The notes beneath the pieces were generated by a model. It was not told the DNA's origin, made no database searches, and saw nothing but the letters and a program-made list of their open reading frames with translations. From the NCBI GenBank assembly GCA_021234155.1, contig JAJEKV010000104.1:1311900-1375899 (forward strand): DNA of 64,000 nt, in the 5' to 3' direction. Shown here piece by piece: positions 1 to 10,006 of the stretch (the stretch's first letter is position 1; each line of letters starts with the position of its first letter). The DNA is from Isoetes taiwanensis (lineage: Eukaryota; Streptophyta; Lycopodiopsida; Isoetales; Isoetaceae). The translations under genes were made by a program, and so were the position numbers.

Positions 1-110
1 ATGTCCCAAAACTATTTCCCTGCTTGCCCCCAGAAAAATGCCGCTTGCTTGGCTTTTCATATACAACCAACCATGGGAACTAAGGAACTCAAACATGCTC
101 AAAATCTTAC

Positions 111-439
111 CTTGCTCAATAGCTTTGTTTCATCGATGGTGGATATGGTTGCTCCAAGACATGAGCTCCTAAATACTAAACAACGATACATGATATTTTA
201 TGATAAAATACCTTTTCGTTTTCATGCCCTGATTCTCCAACCCAGAGGTTTCCATCTTCATCTCTGAGGCACACTGCTGTATGACCCGCATATGCACCAG
301 TCACCCATTTTTCTAATGTTTCAAACCCACCCCAGCGGCCTCGTATTTTAGACATGGCCAGAAAGTCACCAGATAACAACCTTTGCAACGACAGAATGAT
401 TTTAGAAAGTTTAAGACATAGCCGAACTCCAATATCCAC
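111..439 (-). pseudogene. exon fragment of a conserved plant protein of unknown function
   Basis: The minus strand is open from 439 to 176 and contains the stretch GRWGGFETLEKWVTGAYAGH followed by a segment with LWVGESGHENEK. I recognise this as resembling a widely conserved plant protein with no assigned role; I give no function. The open frame passes directly into a good splice donor (AAG|GTATTT, exon end at 212). A second possible small exon (168-111) is bounded by TTTAG and by CAAG|GTAAGA. The two exons do not join cleanly in frame with those borders, and no further exons are seen before the window edge. It is therefore a partial gene, or a fragment carried by the DNA transposon whose end lies at 1089. 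Confidence is good that the exon is real coding sequence, low on whether the gene is functional. Confidence 0.5.
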
Positions 440-599
440 CGAAAGAATAGGTAACCCAGAGATTGTTCCAGAAGATGCGTTCTGGAGGAGGAGCTAGCAG
501 CTCGAAGGTGCTACTGCCGCCCTCGCTAACCCTAGCAAAAAAAACCATGTTATTTTAAAGAATCTGACGTGGCATCATCTCCTCCATTGATTTCATCAA

Positions 600-1089
600 A
601 TCTGGGCCGCCCAAATTAGGGCTGGGTCCAACACTTACACAATAACATTAAGATATAAGATGCTGTCATAATAGAAAACTAACATGAATGACCACTATGG
701 CATTTAAATTAGTATAAAACACCATGTCATAAACTAACTCAACTTATATACGCTATATTACAATACAAAATCAATATAAAAAACCATTGCCATATTTAAA
801 GTAATGCTGAAAACCATGTTACAAACCACGATTGATTTAATAAGCCATACTAAGCTAGAAAACCAACATCAATGACCACCATTGATGCTAGAAGCCATGT
901 AATAAACTAATATTGATTTTAATAAACCACATTATAACATAAAAATCAACATTAATAACCACGTACTCGTTATGAAAACCACTATGTTATGTGGTTCTTA
1001 CTAAGAATAAAAATTTTATCATAAAAAACCACATCTATAGTGGTCTTTTAGTGGTTCATTACAGTGGTTAAATTTTTGGGTGCCTTGTG
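600..1089. mobile_element. right end of a TIR DNA transposon (AT-rich, AAACCAC subterminal motifs)
   Basis: This AT-rich stretch has no ORF of interest. It carries many short direct and inverted motifs of the type AAACCA and TGGTT, the last ones at about 1025-1070. It ends at 1089 with TTTTTGGGTGCCTTGTG, immediately followed by family A sequence. The same kind of subterminal structure and nearly the same terminus (TTTTTGGGGGCCTTGTG) occurs at 60500-60700, again abutting family A sequence. Read inward the end is CACAAGGC followed by CCCAAAAA. CACTA-type elements have subterminal repeats of this sort, so that superfamily is a guess. The left end is outside the window or not recognised. Confidence 0.45.
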
Positions 1090-1250
1090 TACAATCATCC
1101 ACTAGATGCTGTTCCAGATACAGACACAACAGATAGTGACTAACAAGCGGCATATTTATATTATAGAGGTGAAATTTTTACAAAATGTGAGCAGAGCCCA
1201 TCTATTTCCGCTATGGGCAGAGCCCTATTTACAAAAACGGGCTGAGCGCC

Positions 1251-1547
1251 CTATCTACTAAGTCCTAAGGAGAAAACCCCTCTACTTCGGTTTGGAGCAG
1301 AGGTGATACGCAGGATGTGGTAGTAATTCTGCTCAGGGTCCCAGTGCAGGTGCAGAATCACCTCCATCCCGTTGGTGTGGGGATCGGGATGCTCAGCCAT
1401 CCCGGCACACCACCCGTCCATGGCAATGCCACGGTTGTGGCACCGCCAGAGGTCCAAGCAGTCCATCTTGCATGTAATCCACTCCAGGCAGTTAGACGGC
1501 ATAGTGCACTTGTCGTGCAGTCCAGCAGCAGACATACTGAGCGCCAT
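1251..1547 (-). CDS. antisense Cys/His-rich ORF of family A (copy B)
   Basis: The minus strand encodes a 98-residue protein starting MALSMSAAGLHDKC. It is rich in Cys, His and Trp, with a cluster of spaced cysteines (HDKC, SNC, ITC, MDC, RCH, WCAG), and no named domain is recognised. The same ORF is at 9969-9703. Over the 80-odd shared codons I count at least six synonymous differences and only about three or four amino-acid changes, which suggests past selection on this frame. A TATA box sits 30 bases upstream of the ATG in both copies. The overlapping minus ORF in another frame (1761-1492) has many more replacements, so I do not call it. Function is unknown; accessory antisense ORFs are known in some plant Tat-lineage elements. 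Confidence 0.55.
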   Translation of the reverse strand: MALSMSAAGLHDKCTMPSNCLEWITCKMDCLDLWRCHNRGIAMDGWCAGMAEHPDPHTNGMEVILHLHWDPEQNYYHILRITSAPNRSRGVFSLGLSR

Positions 1548-1576
1548 CGGGTGTCTCAGCTTCCACCACTGTTCGT

Positions 1577-1584
1577 CTTATATA
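1577..1584 (-). promoter_or_regulatory. TATA box for the antisense ORF (copy B)
   Basis: The minus strand reads TATATAAG here, 30 bases upstream of the antisense ATG at 1547. The motif is at the same spacing in the second copy (9999-10006). Such close spacing implies a very short leader or use of the next in-frame Met at 1535. Confidence 0.5.
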
Positions 1585-1607
1585 GCCAACCGAGGACCTC
1601 CCTGCCG

Positions 1608-1620
1608 ACGTGGACCAATC
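1608..1620 (-). promoter_or_regulatory. ACGT-core and CCAAT motifs upstream of the antisense TATA box
   Basis: The plus strand reads ACGTGG then CCAATC. On the minus strand these are an inverted CCAAT box and a CCACGT element, about 25-40 bases upstream of the antisense TATA box. Both are unchanged in the second copy (10030-10042). They could serve the antisense unit or both directions. Confidence 0.35.
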
Positions 1621-2069
1621 AGAAATTTTGCCAACGTGTTTGCAATGCAAGGCTGTTTCTAAATGGGGAATCTTTTCTCCCGCCGCATATCTAGCCATGG
1701 TACCTTCTGACACCTTCGTTTTAATGATATTCCACTTCGAGTTGCCAGCATTAAATGACATTCCTTCTTTTCACGCCCGTCGAACATTAATGAGCGTCCT
1801 TTCGCCAGCTGTCACATCCAATCATTCTCTTACATCTCATCTCCACCGTTCATTGCTTCTCCCTTTACTGTTTGGGGACTTAGCCAAAATTTTGCCTCTC
1901 AATTGCCTCTTTCGCATCTATCGCCACCTGGCATCATCAACGGTTGCTGGTTCGCCCTCATCATGCCCCTCCGCCAACACTTGTGAGCCCTAAAACCTTT
2001 TCGCCTCTCTGCGCCTTCATCTTCCGCTCTCCGCCTTTGCATCATCGTCCCTTTCCGACGCTCTTCGCC

Positions 2070-2582
2070 ATGGCTGCACCCAAATTTACTACACTTCAAG
2101 CTTCTGCTCCAAGGGATGCGACTCTTTTCGAGTCTGTGTCTTTCTCGACGCCCACCTTTCGCGAGGCCCTTGTTGGTCCGAGTGGGGAAGTAGCGGAACG
2201 CCACAAGCTCTACGAATTCTCGCAAATGGAGCTCCCGGCCCCAAATCCGGACCAATTGAAGCAGTTTATCGCTCACCTCGTCAACAGCCCGGAAGGACTT
2301 GCTATAGTGGTCGATGACACCACTATTTTGCTTACACAGCCTTTGATTTCTGAGGTATTCCGTATTCCCTTGCAAAAACCTTCTGTATCTTGGGCTGCTT
2401 TACAGGACATGGACGTCACTCAGTTTGGTGCTCCTGCTTATCAAGCCAACCAGCATCGCCTCACAAATATTGCCAAGTCACATGACACTTTTGTGAAGTT
2501 TCTGTGGCGCAAATTCCTTGGGTATTCTATCAAGAACACCCATATCAATAAGCCGTTCTATAATATGGTGATCACTGGGTAG
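2070..2582 (+). pseudogene. 3' ORF of family A, N-terminal part (copy B, truncated)
   Basis: The ATG at 2070 sits in a strong plant context (GCCATGGCT), and the frame runs 170 codons to a TAG at 2580. The protein is close to residues 1-170 of the ORF at 11058-12044, including KFLWRKFLGYSIKNT and INKPFYN. The frame stops where homology breaks: the family sequence ends at CACTG and continues as GGTAGAAG, so a splice-donor-like GT lies at the break. The N-terminal domain has the general feel of plant transposon-associated proteins, but I cannot name a family with confidence. It is a truncated copy. Confidence 0.65.
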
Positions 2583-2964
2583 AAGCATGAAAGGGTGATT
2601 GAATTTTTTTGTATATTGATGTAAAAATTTGAACTGGGTTAAAGTGTTTGTAATGTACATTTTGAATTTTACATGGAGTTGCCTATCATTAATAAAGGCG
2701 GTTGACGTACAATATTCTCCATAATTATACCAAATCCTCCCGAAATCTTGTACTAGCTTCTCTATCAATAAAATCTAAATATCTTGCCTGCGAAAAAAAA
2801 AAAAAAAACTTTGGCGCACATTTTGAACTTTCCTCAATCGATCAAACATGGCTCCGGATTCTACCTCAACAAAAACTTGGCCCGAATCGATTATAGCTGC
2901 TCCTAAATCGAATGCATTTCAAGAAACAAATGTATCTTGAAGAAATTGAAATCCCTTTCCTTCA
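2583..2964. other. gene-free spacer with AATAAA and an internal poly(A) tract
   Basis: No coding sequence is recognised. An AATAAA at 2767-2772 is followed 20 bases later by a run of 16 A (2793-2808), the arrangement of a polyadenylated, reverse-transcribed 3' end. The remainder (2809-2964) is the left flank of the complete family A element and contains its target site. Confidence 0.45.
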
Positions 2965-2969
2965 AGCAG
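2965..2969. repeat. target site duplication AGCAG (left)
   Basis: AGCAG precedes the 5' LTR directly and is repeated at 14626-14630 directly after the 3' LTR, as expected for a 5-bp Ty3/gypsy integration. Confidence 0.9.
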
Positions 2970-3559
2970 TGTTAGTCCTGTGCCTCCTGGTACAGGACTA
3001 TTCATGCATACGACGGACCAGGTCAAGAACAAGGATCCACAGTCAGCCACGGGTCAGTCGTCAAAGGCTCAGAAGAACAAGCAGCAGACCACGCAGTCAA
3101 AGGGAGCGCCTGCCGTCAAAAGGAGGCGCTCAGACAAGTGACGGCCCGTCACCGCCCGCGTCAGCGTCAGCGTGATTCTAGGCACTTCAAGAGGCACCGC
3201 CAGCATTCCTGCAAATCAGACCTCCTTCCAGGAGTCGGCACCGAGATCAGTCAGAGTGTCTATATTGGGCCAAAGGTCATTGTACTATATATATGAGTAG
3301 AGCTAGCACATGAGTTTTTAGATGAGTTTTGAGTCTTGTCTCACTTCAGTCTTCTCTCGATTGCGAGAGCTCATGTATGTTCATCATTGATATCAAGGAA
3401 GCTTATCATTTTCCTCTCATTGTTCTCTTTTGTTCCGTTTTCTTCTTCTTGTTCTCTTCTTGCAAATCCCGCGTGACATAGTCCCCGGATTCTCCTGTTA
3501 GATCCACGGGTCCTCACAGAGGGCTGTCTTGCAGGATTCCCGAACCCAGACCCCAAACA
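2970..3559 (+). repeat. family A 5' LTR
   Basis: The repeat begins TGTTAGTCC and ends CCCCAAACA. It carries a TATATATATGAGTAG promoter-like stretch near 3286 and matches the 3' LTR at 14033-14625. The distal 350 bases are almost identical between the two LTRs, while the proximal 270 differ at many CAG or CTG positions. Related LTRs lie at 27757-28342, 46341-46933 (minus) and 61196-61310 (partial). Confidence 0.95.
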
Positions 3560-3560
3560 C

Positions 3561-3576
3561 TGTCGCCGCTGCCGGG
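3561..3576 (+). other. primer binding site, tRNA-Asp-like
   Basis: One base after the LTR the sequence reads TGTCGCCGCTGCCGGG. This is close to the TGGCGCCGTTGCCGGG site complementary to plant tRNA-Asp used by many gypsy elements, with two substitutions in these 16 bases. Confidence 0.65.
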
Positions 3577-3606
3577 TCTGATTCGCTTTTCCTTTCTTCT
3601 GTCGCC

Positions 3607-5431
3607 ATGTCTGTCCGCAACTTCACGCCAGAAGAACTTCTTTCCCAGACGGCGTCTCGCTTGGAGCGCCATCATCGAAGGGAAGCGGTTCGCGACATGT
3701 ATGGATCTGCTTATGACATTGAGGGAGGCCACATTCGTTCTAGGGCTCAGTCGGCGCCACCCACCCCTCGTGTCCTGTCTCGTCCCAGTTCCCCGCCTCA
3801 AGCGTGCAAACATTGCTCACAGCCTCAGTCACCTCATCACTATCAGGAGCCCTATCAGGCTCAACCTTATCAGCCTTACTTTCATACCCCCGAACATGCC
3901 TACCTCCATCACTCTTCCGGCCATACGCCTCTGCCTTCACAACCATCATCTCCCCCGGGTGGGCAGGGATATCCACATGTCTCTTTTGCGCCTCCCCAGG
4001 AATTTCCCTTCCCTACATTTCCCACCGCTCTTCCTGTTTACAACCTTACCGACCTCAAAACCAATGCTCAGGCACCTTCAGTACCTCCTCCGCAGTCATC
4101 CCTTCATCAGGGTCCTTTAGGCACCATGCCACCACCAACTCCACCTCAATATAATCCCTATCCAGTTCCTGTTCAGCCAAGCACTTTCACCTCTACCTTT
4201 TAGACGCTTAAGCTGACCTATCCAACCTTTGGCAACACGAAAGGCAAACCTTTAGACCAAAGTGCTCAGGCCCATATGGAAGAATTTGAGGCTCTGGCTG
4301 TCCTAAATGGTCATGCACAACCTCAACTGAAATTCCATATCTTTTCCACCACACTGCGTGGCTCTCCTCATCAATGGCTCATGTCCAACAAAAGCCACTG
4401 GAAACAAGATTGGTCAGAAATGAGAACTGCTTTTCTTTCTCACTATGGGACCACGGATGATAATCAACTTCATCTCAAGCAACTCAATGACCTTCAACAA
4501 GAGCCCACGGAGTCCGCCCGGGATTTTGCAGATCGTCTTCACATTCTGCTCAGCAAACTCAAGGAGTACCCCACACAGAGCTAGATTTTGATCTGGTTTC
4601 TCCAAGGACTTCCTCCAGCTATCCGACTCATGGCCAATACTGCTACCAAGACTTTGGAGCAGGCTATCGACCTTGTCAATCACTTTCGGTCAATGTTTCC
4701 TCCCGTGGCGTGGCTCTTCGGGAGCTCCCTTTCATTCCTCCCGTCATGGTTCCACGGTCTTTGTCCCAACCTCAACACGCCAATCCAGCGGCCTTGATCG
4801 GATCTGGTGCCATATCTGCAAATATCAAGGCCACTTGGCGAATGAGTGCAACTCCACCAATGGCCCACCTCATTGTAAAAGATGCAACATGTGCAATCAT
4901 GCCATGGAAGAGTGCACTTTCGCACTCATCCTACACCGCTTAAGTAACAAAGCTGGTTTATCAAGTGCAAACAACACCTCGGCAACAATGCAATATCGGC
5001 CGCAACCCGCTGCGGGCTCAACCCAATCAACTCTATCGCCAGCAGAGCAACCACGGGGACCCAACCCACGACCCCCTTTTGATCCTTCTAAAGCTCAGTG
5101 TTATCACTGTCACGAATGGGGTCATACCACCACGGCATGTCCTCGACTTCCACAAGTTCAGTGCGACTTCACGGCACAAATCAGACCACCTCGGTCCGCC
5201 TCCACGGCTTACCAACTCTGGATTGCCAATGGCAAACAAGGCCAGCGTCTGTTCTTCGGAAGCCACCTCGGCGGCGCCTCGGCAATCACGCTATCAACCC
5301 GCTCCACGCCAATCAACCTCGGATGGATCAACAAGCACGGGGAAGAAATTTTTCGGGCTCTTAATCCTCCGGTCGGTAGTCAAATTGGGTTGGTTTGGTT
5401 TCCGCGCCCGGACCAGGCGTCCGCCCCTTAA
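3607..5431 (+). pseudogene. gag: family A gag (broken)
   Basis: The frame opens at ATG 3607 (MSVRNFTPEELL) with a long proline-, serine- and histidine-rich N-terminus. In-frame TAG codons lie at 4201 and 4582; between and after them is the retrotransposon gag core (LRGSPHQWL, then WSEMRTAFLSHYG, then ARDFADRL). A frameshift near 4690-4790 moves into the frame holding three CCHC-type knuckles: CHICKYQGHLANEC, CKRCNMCNHAMEEC and CYHCHEWGHTTTAC. The product would be the nucleocapsid/capsid precursor that packages element RNA. TAG from CAG is the change expected of methyl-C deamination at CHG sites, though miscalled bases are also possible. Confidence 0.8.
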
Positions 5432-5443
5432 CCATTATTCCTA

Positions 5444-6577
5444 ATGGCACGCAACCTTGCCTTTGCGGTCGACACCATTCCTCATGAAGAGGAAAAAAGG
5501 TTCACTTTGCACGACTTGGAGAAACTCATGCCGCATGTCATGCCTAAAGTTCGCCAAAGCATTCTGAACCTCATGCAAGCTGCTGAAGGCCGCACGTTGG
5601 CTAATGTTCATGCCACCACTAGAGCTCAACACAGACAAGAAGCACCATCCACATCTCAACCTCCACGCTCTCAGACATATCCGAATATTGCTGCCGAGGT
5701 TGACCTACTCAAAGAAGTTGATGCTTCATTACCACGCACTCCCGCACCTGTGGATCCAGCTGATCCTTTTTCTCATGTGCCTCTGGAACTCCAAGAGGAA
5801 CTGGCAAAACTCAAAATTCCTTTAAGTCTGGCAACAATTTTGAAACTCTGTCCTGCTCTCAAGGGCCAGTTACCACTCCCGACCGTTTTGGTTGGGGCTG
5901 TTGCTACCTCTACCCCCACGGTCCATGCCACGGTGGGCAATCAACAAGTCAACCATGTTCAAATTGACGGAGGTAGCGCAGTTAATCTCATCACGGATAA
6001 ACTCCGCAAACAAATGGGCATCAAACAACTCTATCGTGCCCCATATGACATCAAATTGGCTAATGGCCATATCACGAGACCTCAAGGCGTCACGCCTCTT
6101 CTTCACATCAACATTGGTGATCTCCGATTCCCCTTGGAATTTGGTGTTTGGAAGGCTGGAGAAGATCCAGGTGATTATGAAATGTTGGTCGGCAGACCCT
6201 TTCTCCGCCAGGCCAAGAGTATCCATTACTGGGCCACGGAATAGTTAGTCATCACAGATGGTCACCTCAATGCCACCATGGACTTGGAAACCGGTAAGAT
6301 CATTTCGGTTGACCATGCAGAACCCTCTCTCTCCAGAGCCGATTACGAGGAAGCCCAGAATATCTATCAAGTACAGGCTCCACCTGCGAGTCTGCCTCTG
6401 TCATCCTACCCTGAATAAGCTGATCCTTGGGGAGAAATGACTCTTGATCAGGACCAGGCTGTGGCAGCTTTGCTTGACCCTTACCTGGCTCCTTGCAATC
6501 GAATCCAACGTATTGATCACTTTTTCGGATCTTTGAACCTCCTGCAGCTCACAGTAGATGTACCGCGCTTGTCATGA
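5444..6577 (+). pseudogene. family A protease region
   Basis: This continues the knuckle frame after a TAA at 5429. An aspartic protease active site reads VQIDGGSAVNLI (about 5960), with D-G-G where many retroelements have D-S/T-G, followed by the conserved end YEMLVGRPFLRQ. In-frame stops at 6242 (TAG), 6416 (TAA) and 6575 (TGA) separate the protease from the RT. The protein would cleave the polyprotein. All stops lie in one frame, so the original was probably one long pro-pol frame. Confidence 0.75.
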
Positions 6578-6859
6578 AGCAACCTGCAGCGATGAAACTT
6601 CGGCAACCTCTCTTCTTCACCACGCAGAGTGCCACGCATCCTGTCATGTTACAACCTCCTGCTCATATTGTCCAAGACACGGAAGTTATCCCACATATTC
6701 AGACTCCTGAAGTCGAGATTGTGGACGTCGGCAATAATCGGCTGTCGCCTTCTTTGCCAATCTTCCGACACCCTATCGTAGCGGGGCCGTCCACGCTCTT
6801 CAAAAGTTCAAACACATTTTAAGCGGAGTTACGAGAGACCTTCCGGGGATCAACAAAAC

Positions 6860-8095
6860 CTTGGGGAACTCACCATTCCTACCAAGTCCGATGCCGTCCC
6901 ATATAGCAGCGGCGATGCCCGGCTCAACCCCAATTACCGTGATCGCGTCAAGGCAGAGATTGACAAACTCCTTGCTGCAGGTTTGATCTATGAGGTCAAA
7001 CATTCTGAGTGGGTGAGCCCCATTGTCATTGCACTCAAACACAATGGAAAGATCCGTGTTTGCGTCGACTCTAGGAAACTCAATCGGGCCCGCGGGCGTG
7101 ATCATTTTCCACTTCCCTTCACGGACCCGGGTTACGGAAGAGGTCATTTGGACATGAGATGTACTCCTTCATGGATGGTTTTTACGGCTACAATCAGATC
7201 TCAATCAAAGAATCGATCAACTCAAGACTACTTTCACCACCCGGTAAGGTTTTTTGCCTACAAGGTGGTTCCTTTTGGATTATCAAACTCTCCATCCACG
7301 TTTCAACGCATCATGCTCTCCGTTTTCATGATTTTATGAAGGAAAATCCCTTCTTGCAAATTTTTCAAGATGACTTCTCGCCTCTGGTTCCATGGCTGAC
7401 CATTTGGATAAATTGGAACTTCGTCTTTCCGAAATGTGATGAGTCCGGCATTAGTCTCAATCACGAAATGCACCTTTTGTGTCACCGGTGTTACGTTGGG
7501 ACACGTTGTCGAAAGCGGTATCACCACGGATCACGCCAAAATCGGTTATGTGCTCAAGGCACAAGCACCGACCAATATCAAGGAAACATGCTCTTTCACG
7601 GGTAAGGTAAATTATTACTCCACCTTCATTCCTAGACTTGCGGCCATTGCGGATCCCATTCATAAACTCACGGGTGATGAATCCACACAGGGCTTGGAAT
7701 TCCCGGTGGATCTTTGCTTTCCAACGGTTGAAGCTTTTACTTACTCAGGCCCCGGTTCTTGTTCCTCCTCAATGGGACAAGCCCTTTCACGTCCATGTAG
7801 ATGTCTCGGCATTCGCTATTGGAGCTGTTCTTTCTCAAGAATATGATCGCTGCTTTAATCGACAAACCAAACGGATATGCGGTAGAAAACTCAATCCTGG
7901 CGGGCGCAACTACTCGACCCGCAGGCGTGAAGTCTTGGGTTTAATTTTCTGTGTCCAACGCTTCCGTCACTATCTTTTAGGCAGTCAGATCAAATTCTTT
8001 GTTGACCACCAAGCACTCCTTTATTTGATCAACAAATCCATGCCCACGGGCGCATTGCTTTCGTTGGGTCCTCCTACTGCAAGAATTTGCACCTT
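6860..8095 (+). pseudogene. pol: family A reverse transcriptase and RNase H (frameshifted)
   Basis: RT motifs are readable across alternating frames. They include EIDKLLAAGLI, WVSPIVIALKHNGKIRVCVD and MDGFYGYNQISIKE, then YKVVPFGLSNSPSTFQRIM and the catalytic-loop stretch FLQIFQDDFS (about 7350-7380). The thumb/connection follows with KCTFCVTGVTLGHVV and KVNYYSTFIPRLAAIADP. RNase H begins near 7770 (FHVHVDVSAFAIGAVLSQ) and ends with FFVDHQALLYLINK. At least three frame changes are needed to read it through. Several breaks sit beside CG-rich strings where a CAG or CTG would be expected, so the real number of mutations may be lower. Confidence 0.85.
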
Positions 8096-8103
8096 TTGAA
8101 ATT

Positions 8104-9563
8104 GTGCACAAAGGCGGGCAAATCTCATGTTGTCCCAGTTATCTTTCACGAATCCACACGGATGATCCCTCCACTGGAGTCTCGGGCGCCTTTCACGGCG
8201 CTCAACTCTTTACGGTCACGGCAGCGCCACACCGGTTCCACAACTTTCAGCGATTATCTCCTCCCGGGGTGCTCTTCCACCCGGAGGATGCCACGCTCTC
8301 TCCAAATAGCGACAATCCGTGCGACACCAATTTCTCCGCGAGGTCCGTGACTACACCATGGTTGCGGGCCATCTTTACAAAAGGGTAAGGATACCATCCT
8401 TCCGACGCCGTGTTCTCCCTCATGAGGTCCCGGATATTGTTCCCGAAGCCCATGAAGGGGCTCGGTGGTGGTCATTTTCATGGTGACACCACGGACGCAA
8501 AAATCCTTCTTGCTGGTTATTTTTGGCCCACGCTCTTCAAAGACGCTCACGCCCACGCCGGCACGTGTGATGCTTGCCAGCGTGTGGGACGGCCCACGGC
8601 CCGTGACGCTCTTCCCTTGATGCCGGTCGCCCGCCCACTTCCCTTCACCAAATGGGGATGGATTTTGTGGGACCCATAGATCCTCCTGTGCGGCACACCC
8701 GTGCCCGCTACATTCTGGTTCTCACTGACTACGCTACCAAATGGGCGGAAGCTTGCGCACTTCCAGACAACACTACGGCCAGCACAGCCAAGGTCATCTA
8801 TCAACAAATCATCACGCGATTTGGCTGCCCCGAACTGGTCGGTGATGATCGTGGTGTCCATTTTATCAATCATACCATCAAGGGCGGCGGATTATCTCTG
8901 ATACATCATCACAAGAGCACACCTTACTATCCTCAAGGGAATGGTTTGGCAGAAAGCACCAACAAAACTCTGGTCACAATTCTCAAGAAAATTTGTGACG
9001 CTTCTCGCACTGACTGGCAAACCAAGCTTCCTATTGTTCTTTGGGCTTACAATACTTGTTTTAAAATAGCTACAGGTCACACTCCTTTCAAATTGGTTTA
9101 TGGTCAAGAAGCTCTCATGCCGTTTGAATACATCCTTTCAACTCTCCGTTTTCAACTGGCTACCGCCCATAATCCGCCTGCTACACTCAAAGAAAGGGTT
9201 TATCAATTGGAACAGTTGGATGAACTTAGGCGTGATGCTTATATTCGTGTTCTTCATGGCCAACAGTTGCAAAAGTCTTTACATGACAAACGTATTAAGA
9301 CAAAAACATTCCAAGAAGGTGATTTAGTTCTCCTTTATGATTCCCGTTATAAAAATTTTCCGGGCAAGTTAAAGTTTCGCTGGCTTGGCCCTTATCAAAT
9401 TGTTCAGGTGGTGCAACCCAGCGTTTTCAAGCTGGCTGAATTAGACGGAACTCCATTACCTACACTAGTTAATGGCTTTCGCCTCAAACCATTTCATACA
9501 ACAGAAAGTGACAATCATACAACAGCTGCTGTTCCAGACACAAACACAATAGATAGTGACTAA
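8104..9563 (+). pseudogene. family A integrase
   Basis: A zinc-binding HHCC module lies at 8450-8600 (HFHGD to HAGTCDACQR), one frame from the catalytic core. The core is intact from 8652 to the stop at 9561. It has the DDE residues in MDFVGP, GDDRGVHF and QGNGLAESTNK, and a C-terminal GPY-type motif (WLGPYQIVQV). There is no chromodomain. The last codons (VPDTNTIDSD) are shared with copy B. The 303-residue core frame is the longest undamaged pol piece in this element. Confidence 0.88.
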
Positions 9564-9702
9564 CTGGCGGCATATTTATATTATATAGGTGGAATTTTTT
9601 ACAAAATGTGGGCAGAGCCCATCTATTTCCGCTATGGGCAGCGCCCTATTTACAAAAACGGGCTCAGAGCCCTATCTACTAAGTCCTAAGAAGAAAACCC
9701 CT

Positions 9703-9969
9703 CTACTCCGGGTTCGGAGCAGAGGTGATACGCAGGATGTGGTAGTAATTGTGCTCAGGGTCCCAGCGCAGGTGCAGAATCACCTCCATCCCGTTAGTAA
9801 GGGGGTCGGGATGCTCAGCCATCCCGGCACACCACCCGTCCATGGCAATGCCACGGTTGTGGCACCGCCAGAGGTCAAGGCAGTCCATCTTGCACGTAAT
9901 CCACTCAAGGCAGTTAGACGGCATGGTGCACTTGTCGTGCAATCCGGCAGCAGACATACTGAGCGCCAT
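9703..9969 (-). CDS. antisense Cys/His-rich ORF of family A (complete element)
   Basis: Same protein as at 1251-1547, starting MALSMS at 9969 (the frame is open back to a TTG at 9987) and ending SAPNPE. Compared with copy B most codon changes are silent, for example in the D-C-L-D-L-W, L-E-W, I-T-C-K and S-A-A-G-L stretches. The clear replacements are H to L, H to R and Q to H. It lies between the integrase stop and the 3' ORF, transcribed opposite to the element. A TATA box (9999-10006) is 30 bases upstream. No signal peptide or membrane segment is visible. The function is unknown. Confidence 0.55.
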   Translation of the reverse strand: MALSMSAAGLHDKCTMPSNCLEWITCKMDCLDLWRCHNRGIAMDGWCAGMAEHPDPLTNGMEVILHLRWDPEHNYYHILRITSAPNPE

Positions 9970-9998
9970 CGGGTGTTTCAGCTTCAACCCCTGTTTCT

Positions 9999-10006
9999 CT
10001 TATATA
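9999..10006 (-). promoter_or_regulatory. TATA box for the antisense ORF (complete element)
   Basis: The minus strand reads TATATAAG at the same 30-base spacing from the antisense ATG as in copy B. The upstream ACGTGG (10030-10035) and CCAATC (10037-10042) are also conserved. Confidence 0.5.

Larger units (their letters stand above)
1090..2577 (+). mobile_element. family A Ty3/gypsy fragment, copy B (pol end to 3' ORF start)
   Basis: This segment aligns throughout with 9510-11565 of the complete family A element. It covers the last codons of pol, the spacer with the antisense ORF, and the first about 170 codons of the 3' ORF. It lacks the 556-bp TIR insertion present in the complete element (10316-10871), so it shows the empty site. 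The left edge coincides with a DNA-transposon end at 1089. The right edge at 2577 falls inside the 3' ORF and is followed by unrelated sequence. It has no LTRs of its own. Confidence 0.85.

Noticed and set aside
1492-1761. Second antisense ORF overlapping the Cys-rich one, also present at 9914-10183
   Set aside because: It is open in both copies, but the differences are mostly amino-acid replacements. The reading frame therefore looks incidental to the promoter region of the other ORF.
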